This document shows positions 15,488 to 23,135 of a DNA stretch of 24,074 nucleotides, piece by piece. Within the stretch, counting starts at the first letter, position 1; every line of letters begins with the position of its first letter. The position numbers were made by a program, and so were the translations under genes. The DNA is from an uncultured Bacilli bacterium (lineage in GTDB: Bacteria > Bacillota_I > Bacilli_A > RF39 > UBA660): the NCBI GenBank assembly GCA_947624125.1, contig CANQIY010000007.1:1-24074 (forward strand), in the 5' to 3' direction. The notes under the pieces are model-generated. The model saw only the letters and a program-made list of their open reading frames with translations, searched no databases and was not told the origin of the DNA.

Positions 15488-16507
15488 ATGGTTTCAATAA
15501 TAATTCCTGTTTATAATTGTGAAAAATATTTAAGCAAATGTGTAAATTCAATTTTGCGACAAACGTATAAAAATGTAGAAGTGTTACTCGTAAATGATGG
15601 TTCAACGGATAATAGCCTAAATGTATGTAATTCTTTTAATGATAAAAGAATTAAAGTAATTAATAAAACTAATGGTGGAGCTTCTAGTGCAAGAAATAAA
15701 GGATTAGATGTAGCTAAAGGAGAGTATATTATGTTTGTTGATAGTGATGACTTTGTATCAGAAAACATAGTAGAGGTACTTCTTAAAAATTTAAAAAAGT
15801 ATGATGCTGATGTTTCTATTTGTCCTTGTTTTATTTTGAAAGATAAAAATGATGTTGTAAATAATGGGGTATCTAATGAAAAAATATTTGTTTATAATAA
15901 TATTGAATTAAATTTACATATGAAAAATTTAGATGAAGGTAATGTTGGCGATGTAGTTTGGGGAAAATTATTTAAAAAAGAGTTATTTGAAAATTTAAGA
16001 TTTACAGAAGGTATGATTAATGAAGATGCTGTTTTATTGCATGAATTATATTATAATTGTAAAAAGGGTGTTTTAACAAATCAAAAGCTGTATAATTACT
16101 GTGTTTTTGATAATAATAGTGTTTCAAGACAAAAGTATTCATATAAGCATTTAGATAATTTAAAAGCTTATGAATTAAGAATAAAGTTTTTTAAAGATAA
16201 AAATGAAATGTTATATATAAATGCTTTGAAAGATTATAATACCAACTGTGCTTTTAATTATTATTTAGTTAGTGTATATTTAAAAGACAAATTAGAATTA
16301 AAGAAAATGAAAAAAAATATGAATAATAATTACAAAATAATAAAAAATAGTAAATATTTAACTAAAAAAAATAAAGTAAAATCTTATTTTCAAGTACATG
16401 TGCCCTTTATTTATGGAATGGCATTAAATATGAATTTAAAGAGGAAGGAATTAAAACAAAAAAATGAAAATAAAAGCCGCAATAAAAAATTTTCTAAAGT
16501 TAATTAG
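15488..16507 (+). CDS. Family 2 glycosyltransferase
   Basis: 339 aa from ATG 15488, chosen because a perfect AGGAGG (15476-15481) lies 6 nt upstream and because the GT domain begins at once (VSIIIPVYNCEKYL). An in-frame ATG at 15443, inside the polymerase gene, would only add 15 residues with no RBS. Motifs: LLVNDGSTDNS (33-43), NGGASSARNKGLD (62-74) and the metal-binding FVDSDD (83-88). The C-terminal portion has VWGKLFKKELF and MINEDAVLLHELYY as in the other EpsH/EpsJ-like enzymes of this locus. The last part is strongly basic (repeated Lys and Asn). Its final 44 bp overlap the first GT-D gene in another frame. Confidence 0.88.
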   Translation: MVSIIIPVYNCEKYLSKCVNSILRQTYKNVEVLLVNDGSTDNSLNVCNSFNDKRIKVINKTNGGASSARNKGLDVAKGEYIMFVDSDDFVSENIVEVLLKNLKKYDADVSICPCFILKDKNDVVNNGVSNEKIFVYNNIELNLHMKNLDEGNVGDVVWGKLFKKELFENLRFTEGMINEDAVLLHELYYNCKKGVLTNQKLYNYCVFDNNSVSRQKYSYKHLDNLKAYELRIKFFKDKNEMLYINALKDYNTNCAFNYYLVSVYLKDKLELKKMKKNMNNNYKIIKNSKYLTKKNKVKSYFQVHVPFIYGMALNMNLKRKELKQKNENKSRNKKFSKVN

Positions 16508-17372
16508 ACATTTATTATTAGTTTTAGAACGAAGAATTACTAAACCTGAGTATTTAAAATTGAATATAATGTCGGAAGAAGAAACAATTGACATGATAAA
16601 CAAAGGATTTTCTATTTCCAGATTCGGAGATGGTGAATTTCAATGGATGTTAGGTAAAAATAGCAATTCTTTTCAAAAGGATTCAGAAGAATTAACAAAA
16701 AGATTAAAAGAAGTTTATAATTCTTCTTTGAAAAATCATTTAGTTTGTATATCTAATGCTTTTACAACATTAAATAAATTTTCTTATGATGATTATTTAT
16801 ATTGGCAATTATTTTTGAAAAAAAACTGGAATAATTATAAAATATTATTTGATATGAATAAAAAATATGGTAATGCCAATATTTCTAGACCATATATGTT
16901 ATATAATAACAAAGAAAGAAAAAAAGCATTTGAAAGATTTAACAATTTAAAAAAAATATGGAATAATAAAAAGTTGTTAATTATAGAGGGGGAAAAAACT
17001 AAAATTGGTGTAGGAAACGATTTAATTAAAAATGCGAAAGAAGTAAAAAGAATATTATGCCCAGCAACTAATGCTTTTGAAAGTTATGATGAAATAATTT
17101 CTGTAATAAAAAATTTAAAGTATAAACCGGACATAACTATTATTGCTTTAGGACCAACAGCGTCCATTTTAGCATATGATATGTGTAAAATTGGAATGCA
17201 AGCCATAGATATAGGACATATAGATATTGAATATGAATGGTTTTTAAGAAAAGCAAAGAAAAGAGTGCCTATTCCTGGTAAGTATGTAAATGAATGTTAT
17301 GATAAAAATTCAATTGATGTAAACATTGATGATGTTAATTATAAAAAATCTATTTTGGATGTGATTAAATGA
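16464..17372 (+). CDS. GT-D fold glycosyltransferase (DUF1792), copy 1
   Basis: 302 aa. The family signature is complete: SRFGDGEFQW (52-61) with the DxE metal motif at Asp56/Glu58, LLIIEGEKTKIGVGNDL (171-187), RILCPATNAF, IIALGPTASILAYDM (226-240) and QAIDIGHIDIEYEW (246-259). DUF1792 is the GT-D fold first shown for DGT1 of Streptococcus parasanguinis, a glucosyltransferase acting on the Fap1 glycoprotein. Here it sits in a polysaccharide operon, so it more likely adds a sugar, perhaps glucose, to the repeat unit. The proposed ATG (16464) follows GAGGAAGGA (16441-16449) at a rather long spacing; an internal Met at residue 36 is an alternative. The stop overlaps the next ATG (ATGA). Confidence 0.87.
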   Translation: MKIKAAIKNFLKLIRHLLLVLERRITKPEYLKLNIMSEEETIDMINKGFSISRFGDGEFQWMLGKNSNSFQKDSEELTKRLKEVYNSSLKNHLVCISNAFTTLNKFSYDDYLYWQLFLKKNWNNYKILFDMNKKYGNANISRPYMLYNNKERKKAFERFNNLKKIWNNKKLLIIEGEKTKIGVGNDLIKNAKEVKRILCPATNAFESYDEIISVIKNLKYKPDITIIALGPTASILAYDMCKIGMQAIDIGHIDIEYEWFLRKAKKRVPIPGKYVNECYDKNSIDVNIDDVNYKKSILDVIK

Positions 17373-18268
17373 TAAAAAAAGGATTAGATTTTTTAATTGC
17401 ATATATTTATTATTATGTAATTATTAGATTTAAAAATAGAAAAATAAAAATTTACGATGATGAAAAAACAATTAAAATTTTAAAAGAAAAAAAATTATCT
17501 TATAGTAGATTTGGTGATGGTGAATTTAAATGGATATTAGATATTAATCAAAATTCATTTCAAAATCAAAATTATAAAATGAGTGAAGAATTAAAAGAAA
17601 TTTTAATTAGTAATAATGAAAATCTTTTAGTTGGCATTCCTATTTCTTTAAAAAGTTTAAGACATAATAAATTTTCGGCTATAAGATATTGGGTGACTTT
17701 GTACAAAGGAATGAATAATAAAATATTAAGTATTATAGATATTAATAAATATTATGGTAATTCTAGTGTTACTAGACCATATATGGATTTTAAAAATATT
17801 AATTTTGAAAATAAATTTAATAATTTAAAAAGTTTGTGGGACAATAAAAAGATATTAATAATAGAAGGGGAATTAACCAAATTAGGTGTTAATAATAATC
17901 TATTTGATAATACTAAAGAAATAAAAAGAATCATTTGTCCAGCCCAAAATGCTTATGATAAAATAGATGAAATAGAATATTCTGTAAAAAATGTTAAATA
18001 TAATTTTGATTTATGTTTAATAGCCTTAGGTCCAACAGCTACAATATTGGCTTCAAGATTAAGCAAAAATAATATTCAAGCCATAGATATAGGCCATGTT
18101 GATATTGAATATGAATGGTATTTACAAAGTGCTAAAAAAAAGGTAAATATTATTGGTAAATATACAAATGAAGGGATAAATGGAGTAAAATATATAAAAG
18201 ATGAACACGATTTAGTTGAATATAAAAAACAAATAATAAAAGAAGTTGGTGTTGAAGATGAGGTCTGA
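17369..18268 (+). CDS. GT-D fold glycosyltransferase (DUF1792), copy 2
   Basis: 299 aa, a clear paralogue of the preceding gene: SRFGDGEFKW (46-55) with Asp50/Glu52 as the DxE pair, ILIIEGELTKLGVNNNL, RIICPAQNAY, CLIALGPTATILASRL and QAIDIGHVDIEYEW, all in the same order. The N-terminal 25 residues are hydrophobic and basic (LIAYIYYYVIIRFKNRK), a possible membrane-association segment. The ATG overlaps the stop of copy 1 (ATGA, 17369-17372), with only a weak RBS, so translation is probably coupled. Similar length and motif retention argue that both copies are active; divergence in the middle suggests different acceptors or donors. Confidence 0.86.
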   Translation: MIKKGLDFLIAYIYYYVIIRFKNRKIKIYDDEKTIKILKEKKLSYSRFGDGEFKWILDINQNSFQNQNYKMSEELKEILISNNENLLVGIPISLKSLRHNKFSAIRYWVTLYKGMNNKILSIIDINKYYGNSSVTRPYMDFKNINFENKFNNLKSLWDNKKILIIEGELTKLGVNNNLFDNTKEIKRIICPAQNAYDKIDEIEYSVKNVKYNFDLCLIALGPTATILASRLSKNNIQAIDIGHVDIEYEWYLQSAKKKVNIIGKYTNEGINGVKYIKDEHDLVEYKKQIIKEVGVEDEV

Positions 18269-19793
18269 AAAATCCGTTATTAATTCATTTAGTGGTTTTT
18301 TACAAAGTTTAATTTCTATTTTAATAGGGTTTATTGCTCAAAAAATATTTTTAAATATTTTAGGTCAAGAATATCTTGGATTAAATGGATTATTTAATAA
18401 TATAATATCAATGCTTAGTATAGCTGAATTAGGTATTGGTTCTGCTATTATTTATAATTTATATAAACCAATATATGAAAAAGATAAAGAAACATTAAAA
18501 TCTTTGATGTCATTTTATAAAAAAGTGTATAGAATAATTGCACTAGTTATATTTTTATTAGGTTTGCTAATTATTCCATTTTTATCAACAATTGTTGGAG
18601 AAAACCAAATACAAGATAATATTAATATTATATTTGTTTTATTTTTAATTGATGTAGTTTGTTCATATTTATTAACATATAAGCGTTCAATATTACAAGC
18701 TGACCAAAATAATTATTATATAAATTTTGTACATATTGGTTATTTAATTGGCATGAATGTTTTACAAATTATAATATTAGTTTTTACAAAAAATTATTAT
18801 TTATATTTAATAATTAAAATTATTTTTAGATTATTAGAGAATATTGTTTTAAACTTAATAGTTAATATAAAATATACTTATTTAAAAGAAAAGAATATTA
18901 AAAAAATTGATAAAAATATTTTAAATGATATTAAATTAAAAATAAAAGGTATAATATATCACAAATTTGCAACATTTTTTGTTTCAGGAACAGATAATAT
19001 TTTAATATCTTACTTTTTTAATGTTGGTGTAGTTGGAATTTATTCTAGTTATTATATGATTATCAATTCTGTTAATACATTATTTAGTCAAGTTATAGTG
19101 TCTGTTACATCTAGTGTTGGGAATTTATTAGTATCAGATGATAAAAGTAAAAAATATAGTATTTATAAAAAAATTAGATTTTTTAATGTTTGGTTAGCTA
19201 TTTTTTCAGCAGTGTCTATATTTGTTATTATGGATAGTTTTATAACTATTTGGTTGGGGAAACAATATTTAATGAGTATAGGTATATTATTAGTTTTGGT
19301 AATAAATTATTATTTTCAATCAACGAGGTCTTGTTTTAACGTTTTTCAGGATGCTGCAGGTATTTATTATGAAGATAGATTTGTTCCATTAATGGAATCA
19401 GTAGCAAATATTTTATTTTCTATAATATTTGTTAAATTATTTGGATTAATTGGAATTTTTCTAGGTACCATTGCAAGTCAATTAATTCTTCATTTTTATA
19501 GTTTTTATTATTTTGTATATCATCGTTTGTTTTCAAAAGGATATAAGGAATATCTCCATGAATTTTTTAATTATTTTGTTATATTTTTGCTTTGTTTAGG
19601 TCTTACGTATTTAGTAACTAGTAATATATTTTTTGAAAATAATTATTTAAATTTTTTTAAAAATGTATTTTTTGCTTTATTAATTCCTAATTTAATTTTG
19701 TTAATTATTTATAGAAAAAATGAAGAATTTACTTATTTTAAAGATTTATTTTTGAAAATATTTAAAAAGATTGCTAAAATAAGACATAAGTAA
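18258..19793 (+). CDS. Wzx-type polysaccharide flippase
   Basis: 511 aa from ATG 18258 with about 12-14 membrane segments and the usual start of the polysaccharide export family: a charged MRSEKSVINSF lead, then an IAQKIFLNILGQEYLGLNGL stretch and MLSIAELGIGSAIIYNLYKP. It belongs to the MOP superfamily and would turn the lipid-linked repeat unit to the outer face for the EpsG-like polymerase. A TTG at 18246 gives four more residues but has no RBS, so the ATG is preferred; even this start has only weak GTTGGTG upstream and probably depends on coupling to the overlapping GT-D gene (stop at 18266-18268). It is the last gene of the operon. Confidence 0.88.
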   Translation: MRSEKSVINSFSGFLQSLISILIGFIAQKIFLNILGQEYLGLNGLFNNIISMLSIAELGIGSAIIYNLYKPIYEKDKETLKSLMSFYKKVYRIIALVIFLLGLLIIPFLSTIVGENQIQDNINIIFVLFLIDVVCSYLLTYKRSILQADQNNYYINFVHIGYLIGMNVLQIIILVFTKNYYLYLIIKIIFRLLENIVLNLIVNIKYTYLKEKNIKKIDKNILNDIKLKIKGIIYHKFATFFVSGTDNILISYFFNVGVVGIYSSYYMIINSVNTLFSQVIVSVTSSVGNLLVSDDKSKKYSIYKKIRFFNVWLAIFSAVSIFVIMDSFITIWLGKQYLMSIGILLVLVINYYFQSTRSCFNVFQDAAGIYYEDRFVPLMESVANILFSIIFVKLFGLIGIFLGTIASQLILHFYSFYYFVYHRLFSKGYKEYLHEFFNYFVIFLLCLGLTYLVTSNIFFENNYLNFFKNVFFALLIPNLILLIIYRKNEEFTYFKDLFLKIFKKIAKIRHK

Positions 19794-19806
19794 TATTATT
19801 TATTAT

Positions 19807-19860
19807 AAAAAATAAAATAAAAATTATTACATTAATTACTTTATTTATTATTTTTTTTAA
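19807..19860 (+). terminator. Possible weak AT-only terminator after the flippase gene
   Basis: A/T-only arms around 19810-19828 and 19833-19850 can pair imperfectly and are followed by TTTTTTTT (19851-19858). No G-C pair supports the stem, so it may be inefficient and let transcription run on into the DUF3048 gene. Confidence 0.3.
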
Positions 19861-19862
19861 TA

Positions 19863-19881
19863 TATAATGTTGATATAGGAG
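19863..19881 (+). promoter_or_regulatory. -10 element and RBS of the DUF3048 gene
   Basis: TATAAT (19863-19868) is perfect, but no convincing -35 precedes it. AGGAG (19877-19881) lies 8 nt before ATG 19890. Confidence 0.45.
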
Positions 19882-19889
19882 TAAAAGGT

Positions 19890-20936
19890 ATGAAAAAAGG
19901 TGTAAAAAGAGTTTTATTAATTTTAATTATTATGATTTTAGTTGGAGCTGGCATTTGGGGTGTAATGTATTTCTTTGGTGGTGAAAATCCCTTAACTAAA
20001 AAGAAACCACTTGAAAGTAGTGAGCCTGTAACGCCACCTAAAAAAGTAGAAATAGTTGATTTAAAGAAAAAAGACCGACCAATAGCCATTATGATAAACA
20101 ATAATCATGATGCTTGGCCTCAATCAGGATTAAAAAATGCTTATATGATTTATGAAATCATGGTTGAGGGTGGTATTACGAGAATGATGGCTCTATTTAC
20201 CCAAGATGCTGTTGCTGAAAAAATTGGTTCCATTAGAAGTTCAAGACATAATTACTTAGATTATGTTATGGAAAATGATGCCATTTATATTCACTGGGGT
20301 GGTTCTGATAAAGCTTATAGTGATTTAAATGCTTTAAAATTAGACAGAATAGATGGTATGGTTTATGGTAATAAATATTTTATAACTGATAAAACCTTAA
20401 AAAGGTCACTAGAACACACAAGATTTTCTAGTCTTGATATGATAAGACAGGGAATTGCAGATAGAGGATTTAGAACAACAACTGATAATGGTTATTTATT
20501 AAATTATACAACTGATGAAGTTGATTTATCTCAAAAAGAAGGTAGTCAAGTAGCTAATAATGTTGTTATCAAATATTCTAGTTATCAAACATCTTCATAT
20601 GAATACAATAGTGAAGAAAAAGTATATTACCGGAGTATGAATGATACTCCACATACTGATTTAGTAACTGGTGAACAATATCATTTTAAAAACATTATTG
20701 CTTATGCTGTCCAATATAATAGTTATCAAGGTACTAAATTACAAGATTTACAAAATATAGGTTCTGGTGAAGGGGTATATATTACAAATGGTTATAGCGT
20801 TCCAATAAAATGGAGTAAAACAGCAAGAGATGCTAAAACAAAATATACTTATTTAGATGGAACGGAAATAGATGTTTCTGATGGTAATACATTTATTCAA
20901 ATATATCCTAAAACAGGTTCATTAACAATTAATTAA
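19890..20936 (+). CDS. DUF3048 (YerB-like) membrane-anchored extracellular protein
   Basis: 348 aa. A basic N terminus and one hydrophobic helix (about 7-29) act as signal anchor; no Cys lipobox is present, unlike the lipoprotein YerB of Bacillus. A linker rich in Lys and Pro (about 35-55) leads to the DUF3048 domain, with DRPIAIMINNNHDAWPQSGL (59-78), YEIMVEGGITRMMALF, IGSIRSSRHNYLDY and HTRFSS segments, followed by a C-terminal domain ending with KTGSLTIN. The family is widespread in Firmicutes; its biochemical role is not established to my knowledge. It is followed by a strong terminator. A link to the polysaccharide locus is only positional. Confidence 0.88.
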   Translation: MKKGVKRVLLILIIMILVGAGIWGVMYFFGGENPLTKKKPLESSEPVTPPKKVEIVDLKKKDRPIAIMINNNHDAWPQSGLKNAYMIYEIMVEGGITRMMALFTQDAVAEKIGSIRSSRHNYLDYVMENDAIYIHWGGSDKAYSDLNALKLDRIDGMVYGNKYFITDKTLKRSLEHTRFSSLDMIRQGIADRGFRTTTDNGYLLNYTTDEVDLSQKEGSQVANNVVIKYSSYQTSSYEYNSEEKVYYRSMNDTPHTDLVTGEQYHFKNIIAYAVQYNSYQGTKLQDLQNIGSGEGVYITNGYSVPIKWSKTARDAKTKYTYLDGTEIDVSDGNTFIQIYPKTGSLTIN

Positions 20937-20949
20937 AATAATTTAATAG

Positions 20950-20979
20950 AAAAGAGGTAATAGAGATATTATCTTTTTT
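20950..20979 (+). terminator. Intrinsic terminator after the DUF3048 gene
   Basis: AAAAGAGGTAATA (20950-20962) pairs with TATTATCTTTTTT (20967-20979) around a GAGA loop, with two G-U pairs; the T-run forms part of the right arm. Confidence 0.8.
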
Positions 20980-21016
20980 AATCTTATAGGAAAGTTAAAA
21001 AAATAATGAAAAGCAC

Positions 21017-21046
21017 TTGTCAAAACGTTTGTTTGTGTGATACAAT
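21017..21046 (+). promoter_or_regulatory. Strong promoter upstream of a mini-ORF
   Basis: TTGTCA (21017-21022), an 18-bp spacer ending in TGA, and TACAAT (21041-21046) make one of the best promoters in the window (5 of 6 at both boxes plus the extended -10 TG). Confidence 0.7.
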
Positions 21047-21056
21047 TATATTGTCC

Positions 21057-21091
21057 AGGAGGTAATGGTTATGTTAGTTAAGTTACTATAA
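21057..21091 (+). other. Perfect RBS followed by a 6-8 codon ORF (possible leader peptide)
   Basis: AGGAGG (21057-21062) is followed by ATG at 21065 and again at 21071 in the same frame; the ORF reads MVMLVKLL and stops at TAA 21089-21091. The second ATG has the ideal 8-nt spacing and gives MLVKLL. No larger gene follows until 21201. It could be a leader peptide regulating the AlbA_2 gene, the 5' scar of a deleted gene, or the translated part of a small RNA. No terminator/antiterminator pair is evident between 21091 and 21160. Confidence 0.4.
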
Positions 21092-21170
21092 AGAAAAGTT
21101 AAAAAATAAAACAATAAACAAGTCTTAAATTTGTTCTTAATTTGGTGTATAAATAATATTAAATTCATAG

Positions 21171-21193
21171 TATAATTGATTTATATAAGGGAG
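21171..21193 (+). promoter_or_regulatory. -10 element and RBS of the AlbA_2 gene
   Basis: TATAAT (21171-21176) with a poor -35 region; GGGAG (21189-21193) lies 7 nt before ATG 21201. Transcription may also come from the stronger promoter at 21017. Confidence 0.5.
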
Positions 21194-21200
21194 AAAATTT

Positions 21201-22802
21201 ATGGAAAAACAAGAAATTATTGATGCCATAGAATATGTAAAAAAATATAAAACAGAAACTAATCGAATTGAAGTAAAGAAAGCTTTAGATGGCTTTCCAA
21301 AATGTTATGATACTTTTTCTAGTTTTTCTAATAAATATGGTGGCATAATCATATTTGGAATTGATGAACAAGAAGATTTTAAAATAACAGGTGTATATGA
21401 TATAAATGATTTACAAAAGAAGATATCTTCTTTGTGTAATGATTCAATGGAGCCAATTATTAGACCTGATATAGTACCAATTGAATACGAAGGTAAAAAA
21501 TTAGTAGCTGTTAAAATTGAGGAAATATCTCAAGATAAAAAGCCATGTTATTATAAATTAAAAGGTTTAAAGGGCGGTTCTTATACGCGAATTGGTGATA
21601 GTGATTCACTTATGACTGATTATGAAATATATGCTTTACAAAGTTACAAAGAACATATTTTTGAAGATATAAGGCCTAATAAAAGAGCTAGCTTAGAAGA
21701 TTTAAATGAAGAATTATTGAAAATGTATATTATTAAATTACAATTAGAAAAACCTAATTTTGCCAAGAATAATTATATTAAATGTTTAAAATTAAGTGGA
21801 ATAGTTGACACAAGTGAAGATAATATTTATCCAACTTTAGCCGGTACACTTATTTTTAGTGATTATCCCCAAAGTTTTTATCCCCAATTGTTTATTGCTT
21901 GTTCTGTTATTCCCGGAACTAAATTAGGAGATGTAGGTTTATTTGGAGAAAGATTTTTAGATAATAAAAGAGTTGAAGGAACAATTGAAGAAATGTTGGA
22001 AGGTGCTATTAACTTCTTACAAAGAAATATGAAAAAAAGTGTTATTATTAATTCTGATGGTAAAAGAATAGACCGTACAGAATATCCAATAGAGGCTTTA
22101 AGAGAGGCAATTGCCAATGCATTAATTCATAGAGATTATAGTGCTAAAACTGAAAATGCTTACATTTCCGTATATATGTTTAGTGATAGAATTGAAATAA
22201 TAAATCCGGGAGCTTTATATGGAACAAATAAAATAGAAAAATTAGGGGAATTAACTACTTTAGAAGCTAGAAATACGACTATGGTAAGAATTCTTGAAGA
22301 AAAAGAATCAGTTGTTGAAAATAGACATTCTGGAATTCCAACAATGATACGTGAAATGAAAAATTATGGTTTACCAGCTCCTGAATTTTATGAAGAAAGA
22401 GATAGTTTTAAAGTAATTTTTAGAAATACAAATGTAGTTGGTGGACAACAAATTAAAAAGCAAAGTGGACAACAAATCGGCAATACAAACCGGCAACACA
22501 AGTCAGCAACACAAATTAGCAACACAAATCAGCAACGAAGTGGACAACAAATTAAAAAAACAAGTGGACAACAAATTGAACCCCAAAAGGCAGTAAATCA
22601 TTATAAAGAGATAGTATTAGATTATTGTAAAATTTCAAGAACTGCAAAAGAAATAAAAGAATATTTAAATATAAATTCTAGACAATATATTTCAACTCAT
22701 ATAATTCAACCATTAATTAATGAAGGAAAATTAAATTATACAAATAAAAATAGTGTAAATGCCAAAAACCAAAAATATATAGCAGTACAAAATAAATCTT
22801 AA
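21201..22802 (+). CDS. AlbA_2/Schlafen-type regulator with ATPase-like domain and C-terminal winged helix
   Basis: 533 aa, soluble. Residues about 18-145 are an AlbA_2 (Schlafen AlbA) nucleic-acid-binding domain: NRIEVKKALDGFP, SFSNKYGGIIIFGIDE (41-56) and GGSYTRIGDSD. Residues about 290-400 are the HATPase_c_4-type domain found in these proteins: EALREAIANALIHRDY (298-313), IEIINPGALY (331-340) and HSGIPTMI. A Gln/Lys/Ser/Asn-rich repeat stretch (414-460) then links to a C-terminal winged-helix-like region (about 465-530; SRTAKEIKEYLNINSRQYI). The family (COG2865) is usually called a predicted transcriptional regulator, often found in accessory regions; the target is unknown. It is monocistronic and not obviously related to its neighbours. 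Confidence 0.87.
   Translation: MEKQEIIDAIEYVKKYKTETNRIEVKKALDGFPKCYDTFSSFSNKYGGIIIFGIDEQEDFKITGVYDINDLQKKISSLCNDSMEPIIRPDIVPIEYEGKKLVAVKIEEISQDKKPCYYKLKGLKGGSYTRIGDSDSLMTDYEIYALQSYKEHIFEDIRPNKRASLEDLNEELLKMYIIKLQLEKPNFAKNNYIKCLKLSGIVDTSEDNIYPTLAGTLIFSDYPQSFYPQLFIACSVIPGTKLGDVGLFGERFLDNKRVEGTIEEMLEGAINFLQRNMKKSVIINSDGKRIDRTEYPIEALREAIANALIHRDYSAKTENAYISVYMFSDRIEIINPGALYGTNKIEKLGELTTLEARNTTMVRILEEKESVVENRHSGIPTMIREMKNYGLPAPEFYEERDSFKVIFRNTNVVGGQQIKKQSGQQIGNTNRQHKSATQISNTNQQRSGQQIKKTSGQQIEPQKAVNHYKEIVLDYCKISRTAKEIKEYLNINSRQYISTHIIQPLINEGKLNYTNKNSVNAKNQKYIAVQNKS
22440..22580 (+). repeat. Degenerate in-frame tandem repeats in the AlbA_2 gene
   Basis: The motif GGACAACAAAT recurs four times and the related GCAACACAAAT-type unit several times between them, coding for GGQQIKK, SGQQIGN, SGQQIKK and SGQQIE. 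It forms a low-complexity hydrophilic hinge between the ATPase-like and winged-helix domains. Repeat number probably varies between strains. Confidence 0.75.
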
Positions 22803-22834
22803 TTAGTCAAAAGAACTTCTAATAAATTTATACA

Positions 22835-22852
22835 TATAATTAATTAGAGGTG
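22835..22852 (+). promoter_or_regulatory. -10 element and RBS of the spoVIF-like gene
   Basis: TATAAT at 22835-22840 without a clear -35, and AGAGGTG (22846-22852) 4 nt before ATG 22857. The sequence looks like a housekeeping promoter; I see no clear forespore or mother-cell sigma-factor consensus. Confidence 0.4.
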
Positions 22853-22856
22853 TATT

Positions 22857-23099
22857 ATGAATTTAAGTGACTCATTTTTTAATAAAGTAGAGAAGAGAAC
22901 AAAAGTTGATAAAGAAACAATTGTAGGTTTAGCTGAAAAATTGCAAAAAGGGAATATGAAAGATGAGAAAACATTAAGAGAAGTTATTGATACATTATGT
23001 AAAATGACTGGTAAAAGAATTTCTAAAGAACAAAGTGATAAAATAATATCACGAGTTGTTGAAGGTAATGTTCCCCAAAATATTGATAAAATGTTTTAA
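22857..23099 (+). CDS. spoVIF: Stage VI sporulation protein F (SpoVIF) family protein
   Basis: 80 aa, soluble, all-helical in appearance. It reads SFFNKVEKRTKVDKETIVGL, then EKLQKGNMKDEKTLREVID and a C-terminal VEGNVPQNIDKMF. This fits Bacillus SpoVIF (YjcC) along nearly its whole length: FF-x-x-(I/V)EKKTNVKKEDI, LA-x-x-LQ, the FKDEKTVRQ-like stretch, and a final short ID-x-x-ML/MF. In Bacillus, SpoVIF is needed for spore coat assembly. Here it stands alone with its own promoter and shares a terminator with the convergent gene. Whether the host sporulates cannot be decided from the window; the protein may have another role in a non-sporulating lineage. Confidence 0.78.
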   Translation: MNLSDSFFNKVEKRTKVDKETIVGLAEKLQKGNMKDEKTLREVIDTLCKMTGKRISKEQSDKIISRVVEGNVPQNIDKMF

Positions 23100-23135
23100 C
23101 TAAAAAAAGAGGCTTAAATTTCCTCTTTTGTTTTT
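23098..23135. terminator. Bidirectional terminator between convergent genes
   Basis: AAAAGAGG (23105-23112) pairs perfectly with CCTCTTTT (23122-23129) around a 9-nt loop. TTTTT follows on the plus strand and an A-run (23102-23108) gives a T-run on the minus strand. The stop codon of the minus-strand gene (23114-23116) lies in the loop. Confidence 0.85.

Noticed and set aside
18246..18257. TTG start for the flippase
   Set aside because: It adds only four residues without an RBS; ATG 18258 gives the usual charged lead into the first membrane helix.
22440..22580. CRISPR-like array
   Set aside because: The repeats are short, degenerate, in frame and inside a coding sequence with no regular spacers or cas genes.
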